In this document: in pieces, positions 25,243 to 33,854 of the stretch
Layout: the number at the start of each line of letters is the position of its first letter
How positions within the stretch are numbered: position 1 is the stretch's first letter
The notes under the pieces: model-generated
Told to the model about the DNA's origin: nothing
Database searches by the model: none
Seen by the model: only the letters and a program-made list of their open reading frames with translations
DNA from: Variovorax sp. OK212
GTDB taxonomy: Bacteria > Pseudomonadota > Gammaproteobacteria > Burkholderiales > Burkholderiaceae_C
DNA length: 64,000 nucleotides
Assembly: GCF_900112425.1 (NCBI RefSeq)
Contig: NZ_FOLP01000001.1
Location: 1,216,082 to 1,280,081 of the forward strand
Direction of reading: 5' to 3'
Made by a program: the position numbers and the translations under genes

Positions 25243-26126
25243 GGTGCCAGCGCCGCCGCCCGGCGTCCCTGCCATTCGGCGAGCGCGCCATGCGGCACCA
25301 CCAGCACGTCGCCCGTGGACCATCGCAGCGCGCGCAGCGCCACGCTGCCGAACAGGAAGTCCATGAGCGCCGAGCGCTTGCGCTTGCCAACCACCAGCAG
25401 GTCGGCGTTGGTGTACTGCTGCTGCACGGCCGCCTGGCGCGCCGGGTCGCCCCGGCCGATCGACGACACCACGCGGTTGCGCCGCGCGCTCGACGGGTCG
25501 GACAGCCACAGCATGCGTTCGCGCGCATGGCGGGCGCAGGCGTGGCGGTAGGCGTCGATGATGTGCGCCGACACGTCGGCATAGCGCAGCTTGCCTTCGT
25601 GCATGGCCGTGAAGGCGTGGAACAGCTCGATCTCGGCCGCGCTGTCGAAGGCGCAGGCCAGGTCGACCAGCGGCCGCGATTCGTTCATGAGGTCGACCGC
25701 CACGAGGATGCGGCTGTAGCCGCTCTCCCGCGCATCGAGCCGCGTCACCAGCACCGGGCGCTGCGCGGCGCGCAGCAGCTGTTCGGCGGGCTGGCCGTGG
25801 AAGAAGGCCGCCACGCGGCGGTCGGGCTCGCCGCCGATCACCACGAGGTCGCACCACCGCGCCTCCTGCGCGGCGCTCTCGAGGCGCCCGCCGGTGTCGT
25901 CGATCTTCTTGACGAGGATGCCGAAGCGCTCGGCCACCTCGACGCACAACGCGCCGAGGCCTTGCGCGGCATCGGCATCGGCACCCGCAGCGCCAGCGAA
26001 GGCGGCCGGTGCGTACATGAGCTTCAGCAGCGCGCCGTGCGCCGCCGCGATGGAAGCCGCGCGCACGACCGTGCGACGGCCTTGGGCCGACAGGTCCGTC
26101 ACCGCCAGGATCGATTGGATGTTCAT
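25239..26126 (-). CDS. Tandem universal stress protein
   Basis: A 295-aa protein with two UspA domains in tandem. The first starts MNIQSILAVTDLSAQGRRTVVRAAS and includes CDLVVIGGEPDRR; the second starts YSRILVAVDLMNES and ends in the ATP-binding-like block DLLVVGKRKRSALMDFLFGSVALRALRWSTGDVLVVPHG. The G-2x-G-9x-G(S/T) pattern is recognisable in the second domain. It is coupled by a four-base overlap to the downstream acetyltransferase. Tandem Usp proteins are often induced by oxygen limitation; no such control site is seen here. Confidence 0.88.
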   Translation of the reverse strand: MNIQSILAVTDLSAQGRRTVVRAASIAAAHGALLKLMYAPAAFAGAAGADADAAQGLGALCVEVAERFGILVKKIDDTGGRLESAAQEARWCDLVVIGGEPDRRVAAFFHGQPAEQLLRAAQRPVLVTRLDARESGYSRILVAVDLMNESRPLVDLACAFDSAAEIELFHAFTAMHEGKLRYADVSAHIIDAYRHACARHARERMLWLSDPSSARRNRVVSSIGRGDPARQAAVQQQYTNADLLVVGKRKRSALMDFLFGSVALRALRWSTGDVLVVPHGALAEWQGRRAAALAP

Positions 26127-26483
26127 CAGGGTTCTTTCCGCATGGCAAAGCCGGCCACCGCCCCGGTCGCGGCGAAGCGACGGGCGGCGGCAAGCGAGGG
26201 AATCAGCTGGGGAAAGCGCGGCGTGCCCGAGCGGGCGCGCTACCGCGCGGGGCTTGGGCCCGGCGGTCGATGAAATGCTGAGAAAAAGAGAGGGGGGAGG
26301 CTGACCGCCGGGCTCAGAGGTCTGCGAGGGTCTGGTGCGACCCTGCAGCCATCCGCGCAGTGAAGACTGCGCGCGATGTTCTGCGGATGAAAGCCTGGCG
26401 TTGCATGGGGCCGGAGTGTAGGAAGCCTTGCGCGCCAAGGCAAACAAAGGCCTCACGACCCTTGCCGGATTGACGGGCCTTGA
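26127..26483. other. 357-bp gap without gene between phaZ and the stress-protein gene
   Basis: No plausible coding frame is seen. It holds a perfect 7-bp hairpin GCGCAGT-GAAG-ACTGCGC at 26355-26372, flanked by longer arms CATCCGC and GCGGATG, and a purine-rich stretch. The hairpin may end the phaZ transcript or stabilise its 3' end; there is no T tract. Confidence 0.5.
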
Positions 26484-27704
26484 TCAGCCGTGCAGCTCGG
26501 CCGCCGCGTGGATGGTTTCGCGCACGCGCGGGTAGATCTGCGCGTTCCACTTGCTGCCGCTGAACACCCCGTAGTGCCCCACGCCGGCCTGCAGGTGGTG
26601 CGCCTTGAGGTAGGGCCGGATGCCGGTGCACAGGTCTTGCGCCGCCACCGTCTGGCCCACGGCGCAGATGTCGTCGCGCTCGCCTTCCACCGTCAGCAGC
26701 GCGGTGCGGCGGATGGCCCCGGGGTTCACGGTGCGCTCGCCCACGGTGAGCACGCCGCGCGGCAGGTCGTAGGTCTGGAACACGCGCTCCACCGTTTCCA
26801 GGTAGAACTCGGCCGGCAGGTCGTTCACGGCCAGGTACTCGTCGTAGAAGGTGCCGATGGTGCGGGCCTTCTCGAGGTCGCCTTCGACCAGGTGCGTGAC
26901 CATGTCCTGGAACTGCTTCTTGTGCCGCTCGGGGTTCATGCTCATGAAGGCCGTGAGCTGCAGGAAGCCGGGGTACACGCGGCGCATCATGCCCGCGTGC
27001 GGCCACGGCACGTGGCTGATGAGGTTGCGGCGGAACCAGTCGATGGGCTTGCTGGTGGCCAGCACGTTCACCCCCGTCGGGTTGATGCGGCAATCGACCG
27101 GGCCGGCCATGAGCGTCAGGCTGCGCGGCGTGGCGGGGTTGTCGTCTTCGGCCATGAGCGCGGTGGCGGCCAGCGCGGCCACGCAGGGCTGGCACACCGC
27201 CACCATGTGCACGCCGGGGCCCACGGCCTCCAGGAACTCGATGAGCTGCAGTGTGTAGTCGTCCAGGCCGAACTTGCCCTCCCACAGCGGCACGTCGCGC
27301 GCGTTGTGCCAGTCGGTCAGGTACACGTCGTGGTCGCGCAGCAGGGTACGCACGGTTTCGCGCAGCAGCGTGGCGAAATGGCCCGAGAGTGGTGCGGCCA
27401 GCAGCACGGGCGGGTGCACCGCATCGGTGTCCTTGCGGAAATGCAGCAGCGTGCCGAAGGGCGAGACGAGGGTTTTTTCCTCGTGCACGGCCACCTCGAC
27501 GCCGTCGACCGGCACGCTGGCGATGCCGTAGTCGGGCCGCGTGTGCGTGAGCCGCATGCGCGAGAACACCTCGAACTGGGCGGCCATGCGCCGCACCATG
27601 GTGCGCTCGGTGCCGTCCTGCCACAGGGCCTTGCCCAGGTATTGCGCCGCGAGCCGCGCCGGAGAGAGCAGGTCGGCTTGGTTCTGGTAGGCCCGGTACA
27701 GCAT
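26484..27704 (-). CDS. phaZ: Intracellular polyhydroxyalkanoate depolymerase
   Basis: Mobilises stored polyhydroxybutyrate in the cytoplasm. The 406-aa length and sequence match the type-I intracellular depolymerase of Cupriavidus: MLYRAYQNQADLLSPARLAA, DVYLTDWHNARDVPL, and the lipase-like box with a Cys nucleophile, AVCQP (Cys171), where classical depolymerases use Ser. The rest (LTLMAGPVDCRINPTGVN, AEFYLETVERVFQTYDLP, VEGERDDICAVGQT, GHYGVFSGSKW) is conserved, the last with the catalytic His. No signal peptide, as expected. Divergent from a glutathione transferase gene. Confidence 0.94.
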   Translation of the reverse strand: MLYRAYQNQADLLSPARLAAQYLGKALWQDGTERTMVRRMAAQFEVFSRMRLTHTRPDYGIASVPVDGVEVAVHEEKTLVSPFGTLLHFRKDTDAVHPPVLLAAPLSGHFATLLRETVRTLLRDHDVYLTDWHNARDVPLWEGKFGLDDYTLQLIEFLEAVGPGVHMVAVCQPCVAALAATALMAEDDNPATPRSLTLMAGPVDCRINPTGVNVLATSKPIDWFRRNLISHVPWPHAGMMRRVYPGFLQLTAFMSMNPERHKKQFQDMVTHLVEGDLEKARTIGTFYDEYLAVNDLPAEFYLETVERVFQTYDLPRGVLTVGERTVNPGAIRRTALLTVEGERDDICAVGQTVAAQDLCTGIRPYLKAHHLQAGVGHYGVFSGSKWNAQIYPRVRETIHAAAELHG

Positions 27705-27784
27705 GACGTTGCAGCAGGCAAGTTGCGGGCCAGCCGGATGGCATGGCGCTTGCACGCACCGGGTTACCCACAAGGAGCGACCCG

Positions 27785-28441
27785 ATGGCCAAACCCGTTC
27801 TCACCATCAGCAGCAAGAACTACGGCGCGTGGTCGCTGCGCGGCTGGCTGATGTGCAGGCTGGCCGGGCTGGACTTCAGCGAGAAGATCATCCCGCCCGA
27901 CGATCCGGCCATGAAGGCCGAGATGCTGCTGCTGTCGTCCTCCATGCTGGTGCCCTCGCTGCAGCACGGCGGCGTGAAGGTGTGGGACACCATGGCCATC
28001 GGCGAGTACCTCAACGAGATCAAGCCCAAGGCCGGCCTGCTGCCCGACGACGTGGCCGCGCGCGCCCACTGCCGCGCCATCTGCGGCGAGATGCACTCGG
28101 GCTTCGGCTCGATGCGCGGCGCGCTGCCGATGAACATCAAGGCCCACTTCAAGAACTTCAAGGTGTGGTCGCGCGCGCAGGCCGACATCGACCGCATCGT
28201 CGCCATCTGGCGCGAATGCCTGAAGGCCTACGGCGGGCCCTTCCTGTTCGGCAAGCAGCCGGGCATGGCCGACGCGATGTATGCGCCGGTGGTCACGCGC
28301 TTCCTGAGCTACGACGTGGCGCTCGACAGCGCGTGCGCGGCCTACTGCAAGCGCGTGATGGAGCTGCCGGCCATGAAGGAATGGGTCACTGCCGCCAAGC
28401 AGGAACCCGACGAGATCGACGAGCTCGACGCGGAGTTCTGA
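27785..28441 (+). CDS. Glutathione S-transferase family protein
   Basis: A 218-aa GST. The thioredoxin-like N-terminal domain has SSKNYGAWSLRGWL, where Ser/Tyr are catalytic-residue candidates, and a VPSLQH cis-Pro strand followed by VWDTMAIGEYL; the helical C-terminal domain contains FLFGKQPGMADAMYAPVVTRF, the N-capping box of GSTs. The ATG is preceded by AAGGAG. It stands between divergent phaZ and a convergent IclR regulator and is not part of a clear operon. The substrate is unknown. Confidence 0.88.
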   Translation: MAKPVLTISSKNYGAWSLRGWLMCRLAGLDFSEKIIPPDDPAMKAEMLLLSSSMLVPSLQHGGVKVWDTMAIGEYLNEIKPKAGLLPDDVAARAHCRAICGEMHSGFGSMRGALPMNIKAHFKNFKVWSRAQADIDRIVAIWRECLKAYGGPFLFGKQPGMADAMYAPVVTRFLSYDVALDSACAAYCKRVMELPAMKEWVTAAKQEPDEIDELDAEF

Positions 28442-28459
28442 ACCCCGCGTGTTTCGGTT

Positions 28460-29287
28460 TCATGCGCTCGCGGGCGGCGGCTCGAAGCCGGCCTGTGCCA
28501 GCTTGCGCTCGATGTTCTGGGCGGCCTGCTGCAGGTCGCCCAGGTGCGCCGCGACGATCTCGCGCTCGCTCTTCACCGCGGGCAGCCACGCACAGCTGAG
28601 GCAGCCCACCACGAGGCCTGCGTGCCGCAGCGGCACCGACATCGCGCCGAAGCGGTCGGGCGAATCCAGGCTGGTCGCGGTGGGGTCGCGCACCACGTAG
28701 CCGAGGTCGCGCGCATGCGCCACCATGCGCCGGATGTTCTCGGGCCGCCGCGCGCTGCGGTCGAAGTCGTTGGGCGAACGCGCCAGCGCCGCGAGAATTC
28801 CGCGCCGCTCTTCTTCCGGGCAGAACGAGAGGTAGCAGCGCCCCAGCGACGACAGCAGCATCGGCGGGCGAAAGCCCAGCGCGCGGTAGTTCACGGCCAG
28901 GCCGTTGCGCGGCCGGTCGGTGTCGAGGATCAGCATGGCCGTGCCGTCGCGCACGCCCAGGTCGATGGGCCAGGGCACCACGCGCTGCAAGGTGGCGCGC
29001 GAGGCCGCCGCCAGTGCCGACAGGCGCGTGCGCCACGCCGCCACCGGCCCCGACTGGCCGGTGGCCGAGGCCGGCACGTAGCGCTTGTCGTGCTCGCTGC
29101 GCTCGACCCAGCCGGCCTGCTGCAGCGTCTTGAGGATGCGCAGCAGCGTGGCCTTCGACAGGCCCGTCTGCCGGTGCAGCTCCTGCAGCGTCACGGCCGA
29201 CGAGCGCTGCACGGCGAGCATCACGTCGAGCCCGCGGCGCAGCGCATCGATGGATTTCACGCTCTGCGCGCCCGTGGTGTCCGGCAT
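28460..29287 (-). CDS. IclR-family transcriptional regulator
   Basis: A 275-aa regulator: N-terminal winged helix (SIDALRRGLDVMLAVQRSSAVTLQELHRQTGLSKATLLRILKTLQQAGWV) and the C-terminal IclR effector domain (LDTDRPRNGLAVNY, SSLGRCYLSFCPEEE, FGAMSVPLRHAGLVVGCLSCAWLP). It is divergent, over a 121-bp gap, from the Bug receptor and Rieske oxygenase genes and is their most likely regulator. The ATG giving MPDTTGAQSVK is chosen; longer frames reach into the gap. Confidence 0.9.
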   Translation of the reverse strand: MPDTTGAQSVKSIDALRRGLDVMLAVQRSSAVTLQELHRQTGLSKATLLRILKTLQQAGWVERSEHDKRYVPASATGQSGPVAAWRTRLSALAAASRATLQRVVPWPIDLGVRDGTAMLILDTDRPRNGLAVNYRALGFRPPMLLSSLGRCYLSFCPEEERRGILAALARSPNDFDRSARRPENIRRMVAHARDLGYVVRDPTATSLDSPDRFGAMSVPLRHAGLVVGCLSCAWLPAVKSEREIVAAHLGDLQQAAQNIERKLAQAGFEPPPASA

Positions 29288-29315
29288 GTGCTTTCCCTGA
29301 GGCGGTGGCTGATTT

Positions 29316-29332
29316 GGTTCACTGGGTGAAAC
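29316..29332. promoter_or_regulatory. Candidate IclR operator
   Basis: In the gap between the IclR gene and the Bug/Rieske genes lies GGTTCAC-TGG-GTGAAAC, an inverted repeat with one mismatch in seven. Similar short GGTTCAC/GTGAACC-like dyads are bound by aromatic-catabolism IclR proteins. Assignment is inferred from position. Confidence 0.45.
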
Positions 29333-29408
29333 TATATCTTCTGGCTTCGCGGCTGCGTTCCTACAGTGCGATCGACCCCCAACGTCGTCCCCACTGAAGG
29401 AAAAGAGC

Positions 29409-30395
29409 ATGATGTTTCACCACCGAAACGCGGCCCGTGCCGCTGCAGGAGCCATTCTTTCGCTTTGTGCCGCGACAGCGGCCATGGCGCAGGCCTGGCC
29501 CTCGAAGCCGATCACCATCGTCGTCGCCTACCCCGCGGGCGGCGACACCGACGCCATCGCGCGCACCTACGCCGAGAAGCTCTCGCAGCGCGTCGGCCAG
29601 CCGGTGCTGGTCGACAACCGGCCCGGCGCGAGCGGCATGATCGGCAACGTGTGGGTCGCCAAGGCGCCCGCCGACGGCTACACGCTGCTGTTCACGCCCA
29701 GCACCTTTCCCATTGCGCAGCACGTGCTGAAGACCGGCCCCGGCGTGGCGCACGACGTGGTGAAAGACTTCACGCCCATCGTGAAGACCGGCAACATCCC
29801 GCTGCTGCTGGTGACCGCGCCGGCCACCGGCATCCAGAGCGTGGCGCAGCTGGTGGCCGGCGCCAAGGCCGGCAAGACCGTCACCTACGGCACGCCCGGC
29901 GCGGGCTCGCCGATGCACATCGCGGGCGAGCTGCTCAACAAGGACGCGGGCATCTCGGCCACGCACGCGCCGTACCGCGGCGTGGCGCCGGTGGTGAACG
30001 ACGCGCTGGGCGGCCACATCAGCGTGGGCTGGATCACGCCCGGCGCGGTGGCCGGCCACATCACCGCGGGCAAGCTCATTCCGCTCGCCGTGGCGGAACG
30101 CCAGCGCACGAGGCTGATGCCCGGCGTGCCCACCTTCATCGAGCTGGGCTACAAGGACATGGACGTGAGCGCGTGGATGGGCCTGCTCGGCCCCAAGGCC
30201 ATGCCGGGCGATGTGGTGCAGGCGCTCAACCGGCACTTCAACGAGATCCTGCGCATGCCCGACGTGCAGGCCAAGATGGCCGCGCTCGGCATCGAGCCCG
30301 TGGGCGGCGCGCCCGCCGTGCTGGCGCAGCAGATTGCAGACGACGACCAGCGCTTCGGCAAGCTGGTGCGCGAGTTCGGCATTCGCGCCGATTGA
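29409..30395 (+). CDS. Bug/TctC-family periplasmic solute-binding protein
   Basis: A 328-aa receptor with a Sec signal ending near ATAAMAQAWP, followed by the family start SKPITIVVAYPAGGDTDAIARTYAEKL, VLVDNRPGASGMIGN, ADGYTLLFTPS and APYRGVAPVVNDALGGHIS. It begins the transcript whose second gene is a Rieske oxygenase 22 bp away; the receptor probably binds the aromatic substrate of that enzyme. No TctAB genes are adjacent. A second ATG follows the first directly, so the start is uncertain by one residue. Confidence 0.88.
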   Translation: MMFHHRNAARAAAGAILSLCAATAAMAQAWPSKPITIVVAYPAGGDTDAIARTYAEKLSQRVGQPVLVDNRPGASGMIGNVWVAKAPADGYTLLFTPSTFPIAQHVLKTGPGVAHDVVKDFTPIVKTGNIPLLLVTAPATGIQSVAQLVAGAKAGKTVTYGTPGAGSPMHIAGELLNKDAGISATHAPYRGVAPVVNDALGGHISVGWITPGAVAGHITAGKLIPLAVAERQRTRLMPGVPTFIELGYKDMDVSAWMGLLGPKAMPGDVVQALNRHFNEILRMPDVQAKMAALGIEPVGGAPAVLAQQIADDDQRFGKLVREFGIRAD

Positions 30396-30417
30396 AAACC
30401 CCCCAAGGAGACGATGC

Positions 30418-31770
30418 ATGTTGAGCGAAGAAAAGAACCGCCTGCTGACCGAAGTGGGCCCGGGCAAGCCGATGGGCGACTACCTGCGCCGCTACTGGCA
30501 CCCGGTCGCCGGCGCGAGCGAGTTCGACGACAAGGCCGTGAAGCCGCTGCGCATCCTGGGCGAAGACCTGGTGCTCTACAAGGACCTGAGCGGCAACTAC
30601 GGCCTGGTCGACCGGCGCTGCCCGCACCGCAATGCCGACATGTCCTACGGCTACGTCGAGCAGTGCGGCCTGCGCTGCAGCTACCACGGCTGGCAGTACG
30701 ACCCGAGCGGGCAGTGCATTCACCAGCCCTTCGAGGAAACGCTGGACCCCGGCGCGCGCATGCGCAAGAACACGAAGATCAAGGCCTACCCGGTGCAGGA
30801 GAAGGCCGGCCTGCTGTGGGCCTACATGGGCCCGCAGCCCGCGCCGCTGCTGCCCGACTGGGAGCTGTTCAACTACAGGAACGGTTTCGCGCAGGCGGTG
30901 TTCGCGGAGATCCCGTGCAACTGGTTCCAGTGCCAGGAGAACTCGATCGACCCGGTGCACTTCGAGTGGACGCACAACAACTGGACCACGCGCCTGCAGG
31001 GCGAGGAAGGGCCCTATGTGCCCACGCACCTGAAGCTGGCCTTCGAGGAGTTCGAGCACGGCTTCGTCTACAAGCGCCTGCGCGACGGTGAGCACGAAGA
31101 CAACGTGATGTGGACCACCGGGCGCGTCACGCTGTGGCCCAACGGCTTCTTCCTGGGCCACCACTTCGAATGGCGCGTGCCCATCGACGACCACCACACG
31201 CTGAGCGTGCTGTGGGTGCTCAGCCGCGTGCCCGCCGAGCAGGAGCCCTATGTGCAGGAGCGCATTCCCTCGTGGTACGGCCCCATCAAGGACCCGGTGA
31301 CCGGCCGCTGGATCACCAGCCACGTCGCCAACCAGGACTTCGTGGTGTGGGTGGGGCAGGGCGCCGTCACCGACCGCACGCGCGAGAAGCTGGGCCAGAG
31401 CGACAAGGGCATCGTGATGATGCGCCGCCGCTTCTTCGAGGAGATCGAGGCGATGCAGGCCGACCCGGCGCACGAACCCAAGGGGCTGATCCGCGATGCG
31501 CAGAAGAACCGCGACGTGTTCCTGCCGTCAGCCTGCAGAGACGAGATGCTCAACGGCCTGCCGCGCAAGGCGCTGGCCGCGCACCCGTTGCTGGGGCCGT
31601 ACCTGAAGGACTTCTTCGGGCAGGCGGGGCAGCCTGAGGATGTGCGCGCGGCCTACGAGAAGGCCATCGGCCAGAAGGTGGAGGGTGCGACCTTCTTCAA
31701 GGTGCACGGCGCGGGGAGCGAGGAGGGCGTGGAGGGCGAGGAGGTGGAGGGCATCGCGAAGGAAGCCTAG
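30418..31770 (+). CDS. Rieske non-heme iron oxygenase, phthalate dioxygenase-like
   Basis: A 450-aa ring-hydroxylating oxygenase alpha subunit. Rieske [2Fe-2S] ligands are Cys68, His70, Cys87 and His90 (CPHR ... CSYHGW). The mononuclear iron site is N175-xx-D178-xx-H181-xxxx-H186 (ENSIDPVHFEWTH), the pattern of single-component-alpha enzymes such as phthalate 4,5-dioxygenase. The N-terminal LSEEKNRLLTEVGPGKPMGDYLRRYW matches that group. It is in an operon with the Bug receptor and controlled probably by the IclR gene. No reductase or ferredoxin is next to it. A charged EGVEGEEVEG tail of unclear meaning ends the protein, which overlaps the convergent gene by four bases. Confidence 0.9.
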   Translation: MLSEEKNRLLTEVGPGKPMGDYLRRYWHPVAGASEFDDKAVKPLRILGEDLVLYKDLSGNYGLVDRRCPHRNADMSYGYVEQCGLRCSYHGWQYDPSGQCIHQPFEETLDPGARMRKNTKIKAYPVQEKAGLLWAYMGPQPAPLLPDWELFNYRNGFAQAVFAEIPCNWFQCQENSIDPVHFEWTHNNWTTRLQGEEGPYVPTHLKLAFEEFEHGFVYKRLRDGEHEDNVMWTTGRVTLWPNGFFLGHHFEWRVPIDDHHTLSVLWVLSRVPAEQEPYVQERIPSWYGPIKDPVTGRWITSHVANQDFVVWVGQGAVTDRTREKLGQSDKGIVMMRRRFFEEIEAMQADPAHEPKGLIRDAQKNRDVFLPSACRDEMLNGLPRKALAAHPLLGPYLKDFFGQAGQPEDVRAAYEKAIGQKVEGATFFKVHGAGSEEGVEGEEVEGIAKEA

Positions 31771-32114
31771 TGCCGGAACATCCGCAGGTCGAGCGCGCTT
31801 TCCTCGCCGAGCCACATGGCATGCGCCGTGTGGTCGGCAAAGCCGTCGCCCGTCACGCCGTGCACGAACACGTCGAGCCCGTCGCGGTTGGCCTCGAGCC
31901 AGCCGATGACCTGGTCGAACTCGGCGGCGTCGAAGGCGAGCTGGCAGCTCCAGTGCGGATGCGGCCCCACCAGCCGCTCGTGCACGCGGCCGACCACCAC
32001 CATCAGCTCGTGGCCCGCGCGTTCGCAGAGGGTGCGCGCCTGCGCCACGGTGTCGGGCGCGAAATAGACGTGGGCGTGGTACTGGGCGTAGAGGTTTTCG
32101 GGGCGGCGTGGCAT
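31767..32114 (-). CDS. DOPA 4,5-dioxygenase-like protein
   Basis: A 115-aa protein of the DOPA 4,5-dioxygenase family, extradiol-type enzymes known from fungal betalain work and with many bacterial members of unknown function. Conserved marks are YAQYHAHVYFAPDT, VVGRVHERLVGPHPHWSCQLAF and VFVHGVTGDGFADHTAHAMWLG; the His residues of HAH, VHER and GPHPHW are the likely metal ligands. It starts seven bases after the DUF4166 gene ends, so it is the last gene of the five-gene operon behind the GbsR-like regulator. Confidence 0.82.
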   Translation of the reverse strand: MPRRPENLYAQYHAHVYFAPDTVAQARTLCERAGHELMVVVGRVHERLVGPHPHWSCQLAFDAAEFDQVIGWLEANRDGLDVFVHGVTGDGFADHTAHAMWLGEESALDLRMFRH

Positions 32115-32121
32115 GGTGCGC

Positions 32122-32751
32122 TCATTGTGGCCCCAACCGTGCGGGCAGGTGAAAGCGCCCGCTGTAGCGAAACACATCGCCGAACCAGCGGTGGCGCAGC
32201 CGCATCTGCATGGTGAAGCGGTCGGCGTCGCCGGGATCGGGGCGTTCCTCGACGTAGGCGGTGCCCAGCAACAGGCCCAGCGGCAGCGGAATGCGCAGCC
32301 CGGCAATGCGCCACACGTAGCCCAGGTCGCGGAACACCAGCGCGCCGTCTTCGGCGCTCACCGCCAGGCGCATGCCGATGCCCAGGCGCACGTACTCGAT
32401 CACTTCGGCGCCCTTGCTCGCTTCGTGCTCCATGTGCGAGCGGAAGTGAAAGAGCGGCCTGCCCGGGAAATGAAACACGCGGTCCCAGTACAGGTGCGCG
32501 TTGGCCGGGCGGCAGCTGTAGTGCACCTCGATCGGAACGTGGCTGCCGGTGTGCGGCACCAGCGCGCCGAAGAGCCGGCCGAAGGGCATCAGCAGCGTGG
32601 CCCAGGGCGCGTGCCAGACCTCGCTCATCACGCCGCGAACGCACACCTGGTCGTCGGAGAACGGCGCCATCGCGTAGTGCCGGCGAACGACCTCGCCGAG
32701 GCGCTCCCACGCGGGGCCGAGTGCCTGCTGGAAGACCGGTGGCTGCGTCAT
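32122..32751 (-). CDS. DUF4166 domain protein
   Basis: A 209-aa protein matching DUF4166: LGPAWERLGEVVRRHYA near the start, VHYSCRPANAHLYWDRVFHFPGRPLFHF in the middle, then the lower, conserved LGYVWRIAGLRIPLPLGLLLG and the closing GDVFRYSGRF. These are beta-rich, non-membrane proteins often fused to or next to SDR enzymes. It overlaps the upstream SRPBCC gene by four bases and is followed by the DOPA-dioxygenase-like gene. Function unknown; the fold suggests binding of a hydrophobic ligand. Confidence 0.75.
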   Translation of the reverse strand: MTQPPVFQQALGPAWERLGEVVRRHYAMAPFSDDQVCVRGVMSEVWHAPWATLLMPFGRLFGALVPHTGSHVPIEVHYSCRPANAHLYWDRVFHFPGRPLFHFRSHMEHEASKGAEVIEYVRLGIGMRLAVSAEDGALVFRDLGYVWRIAGLRIPLPLGLLLGTAYVEERPDPGDADRFTMQMRLRHRWFGDVFRYSGRFHLPARLGPQ

Positions 32752-33818
32752 CCGGCGACCGTGGCCGTGGCCGGGGCTTCGCTGCGCGCCTTGTAGAAGC
32801 GCAGGATGTTCTCCGAGCCGTTGCCGAGCAAGGCCTGCAGCACGCGGTCGGCATACCAGTTGAAGCGCGTGCTCAGGCGCCACGACACGTCGATGCGCAG
32901 GTCGGTGCCGCCGTCGCGCGGGGTCAGCGTGTAGGTGGTGTCGCGCAGGTCGAAATACTGGCCGCCGATCATCACGTGGTCGTCCAGCGCCCCCGCGGGA
33001 AACGAGTCCGGCGTGAAGCGGTAGCGCCACTTCAGCAGGCGGTTGGGCTGCCAGTCGGTGACGATTTCCTCGAAGTGCACGTTCTTCTGCCACTGCACCT
33101 GGCGCACGCGGCCTTCGGGCGTGTCGACCGTCACGCCGGACACCGGCATCGGCACGCCGATGCGGTACGCCCACATGCCGCTGACTTCGCTGGGACGAAT
33201 GTCGCGCGCCTCGTTCAGCGAGTGCCACACGCGCTCGGCCGGCGCCGCAATGAAGAGCGTGCGCGAGGTGTGGGAAAACCGGTCGGGGTTGGGCAGCTGC
33301 GGCTCGATGGCGCCGAGCACCAGCGGCAGCAGCGCGAAGCTGTAGACCGCCTGCCTGGGCCAGTTGGTGATGCGGCACACGATGCCCATCGCCAGGCCGC
33401 CGACGCTGCCCATCACCCCGAACAGCGGCACGATGACGATGGCGCAGATGATCCCCTCGATGAACACCGCCAGCGTGCCGATGACGAACAGCGCGGTCGC
33501 CACCCACGGCGCCCAGAGGTAGTAGCCCCAGCTGCGCCGCTCGATGCGCTCGGCCATGTACACCGTGACCGCGCCGCACACGGCGGGCACGAAGTACACG
33601 AAGGACCCGAGCATCGCCGAGAAGCGGTGGCCCGGCCCGCCGCTGAAGACGATGCGCAGCACCAGCGCAATGGCCGCGCCCGCCAGGATCGGCCAGAACC
33701 AGGCGAAGGGCATGCGGCGCGGGGGCGGCTGGGGTGGTTGGTCCGGACCGCCGTTGAAGCGGGCGAGATCGGCGAACCAGCTTTCCGTCTGTTGCTGTTC
33801 TTCGGAGTCGTTGCGCAT
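32748..33818 (-). CDS. Membrane protein with C-terminal SRPBCC (START-like) domain
   Basis: A 356-aa protein in two parts. Residues 35-175 contain about five TM helices (FAWFWPILAGAAIALVLRIVF, SFVYFVPAVCGAVTVYMAER, LWAPWVATALFVIGTLAVF and further), and the C-terminal half looks like a SRPBCC/polyketide-cyclase-type cavity domain from RTLFIAAPAERVWHSLNEARDI to SWRLSTRFNWYADRVLQALLG. The N-terminal ~35 residues are Pro/Gln rich. Membrane plus lipid-type pocket suggests action on a hydrophobic molecule. It overlaps the DUF4166 gene by four bases and follows the methyltransferase gene by 36 bp. Confidence 0.72.
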   Translation of the reverse strand: MRNDSEEQQQTESWFADLARFNGGPDQPPQPPPRRMPFAWFWPILAGAAIALVLRIVFSGGPGHRFSAMLGSFVYFVPAVCGAVTVYMAERIERRSWGYYLWAPWVATALFVIGTLAVFIEGIICAIVIVPLFGVMGSVGGLAMGIVCRITNWPRQAVYSFALLPLVLGAIEPQLPNPDRFSHTSRTLFIAAPAERVWHSLNEARDIRPSEVSGMWAYRIGVPMPVSGVTVDTPEGRVRQVQWQKNVHFEEIVTDWQPNRLLKWRYRFTPDSFPAGALDDHVMIGGQYFDLRDTTYTLTPRDGGTDLRIDVSWRLSTRFNWYADRVLQALLGNGSENILRFYKARSEAPATATVAG

Positions 33819-33854
33819 GGGAACCTCTTCTCCTCGTTGTGTTGTCTTGTTCGC

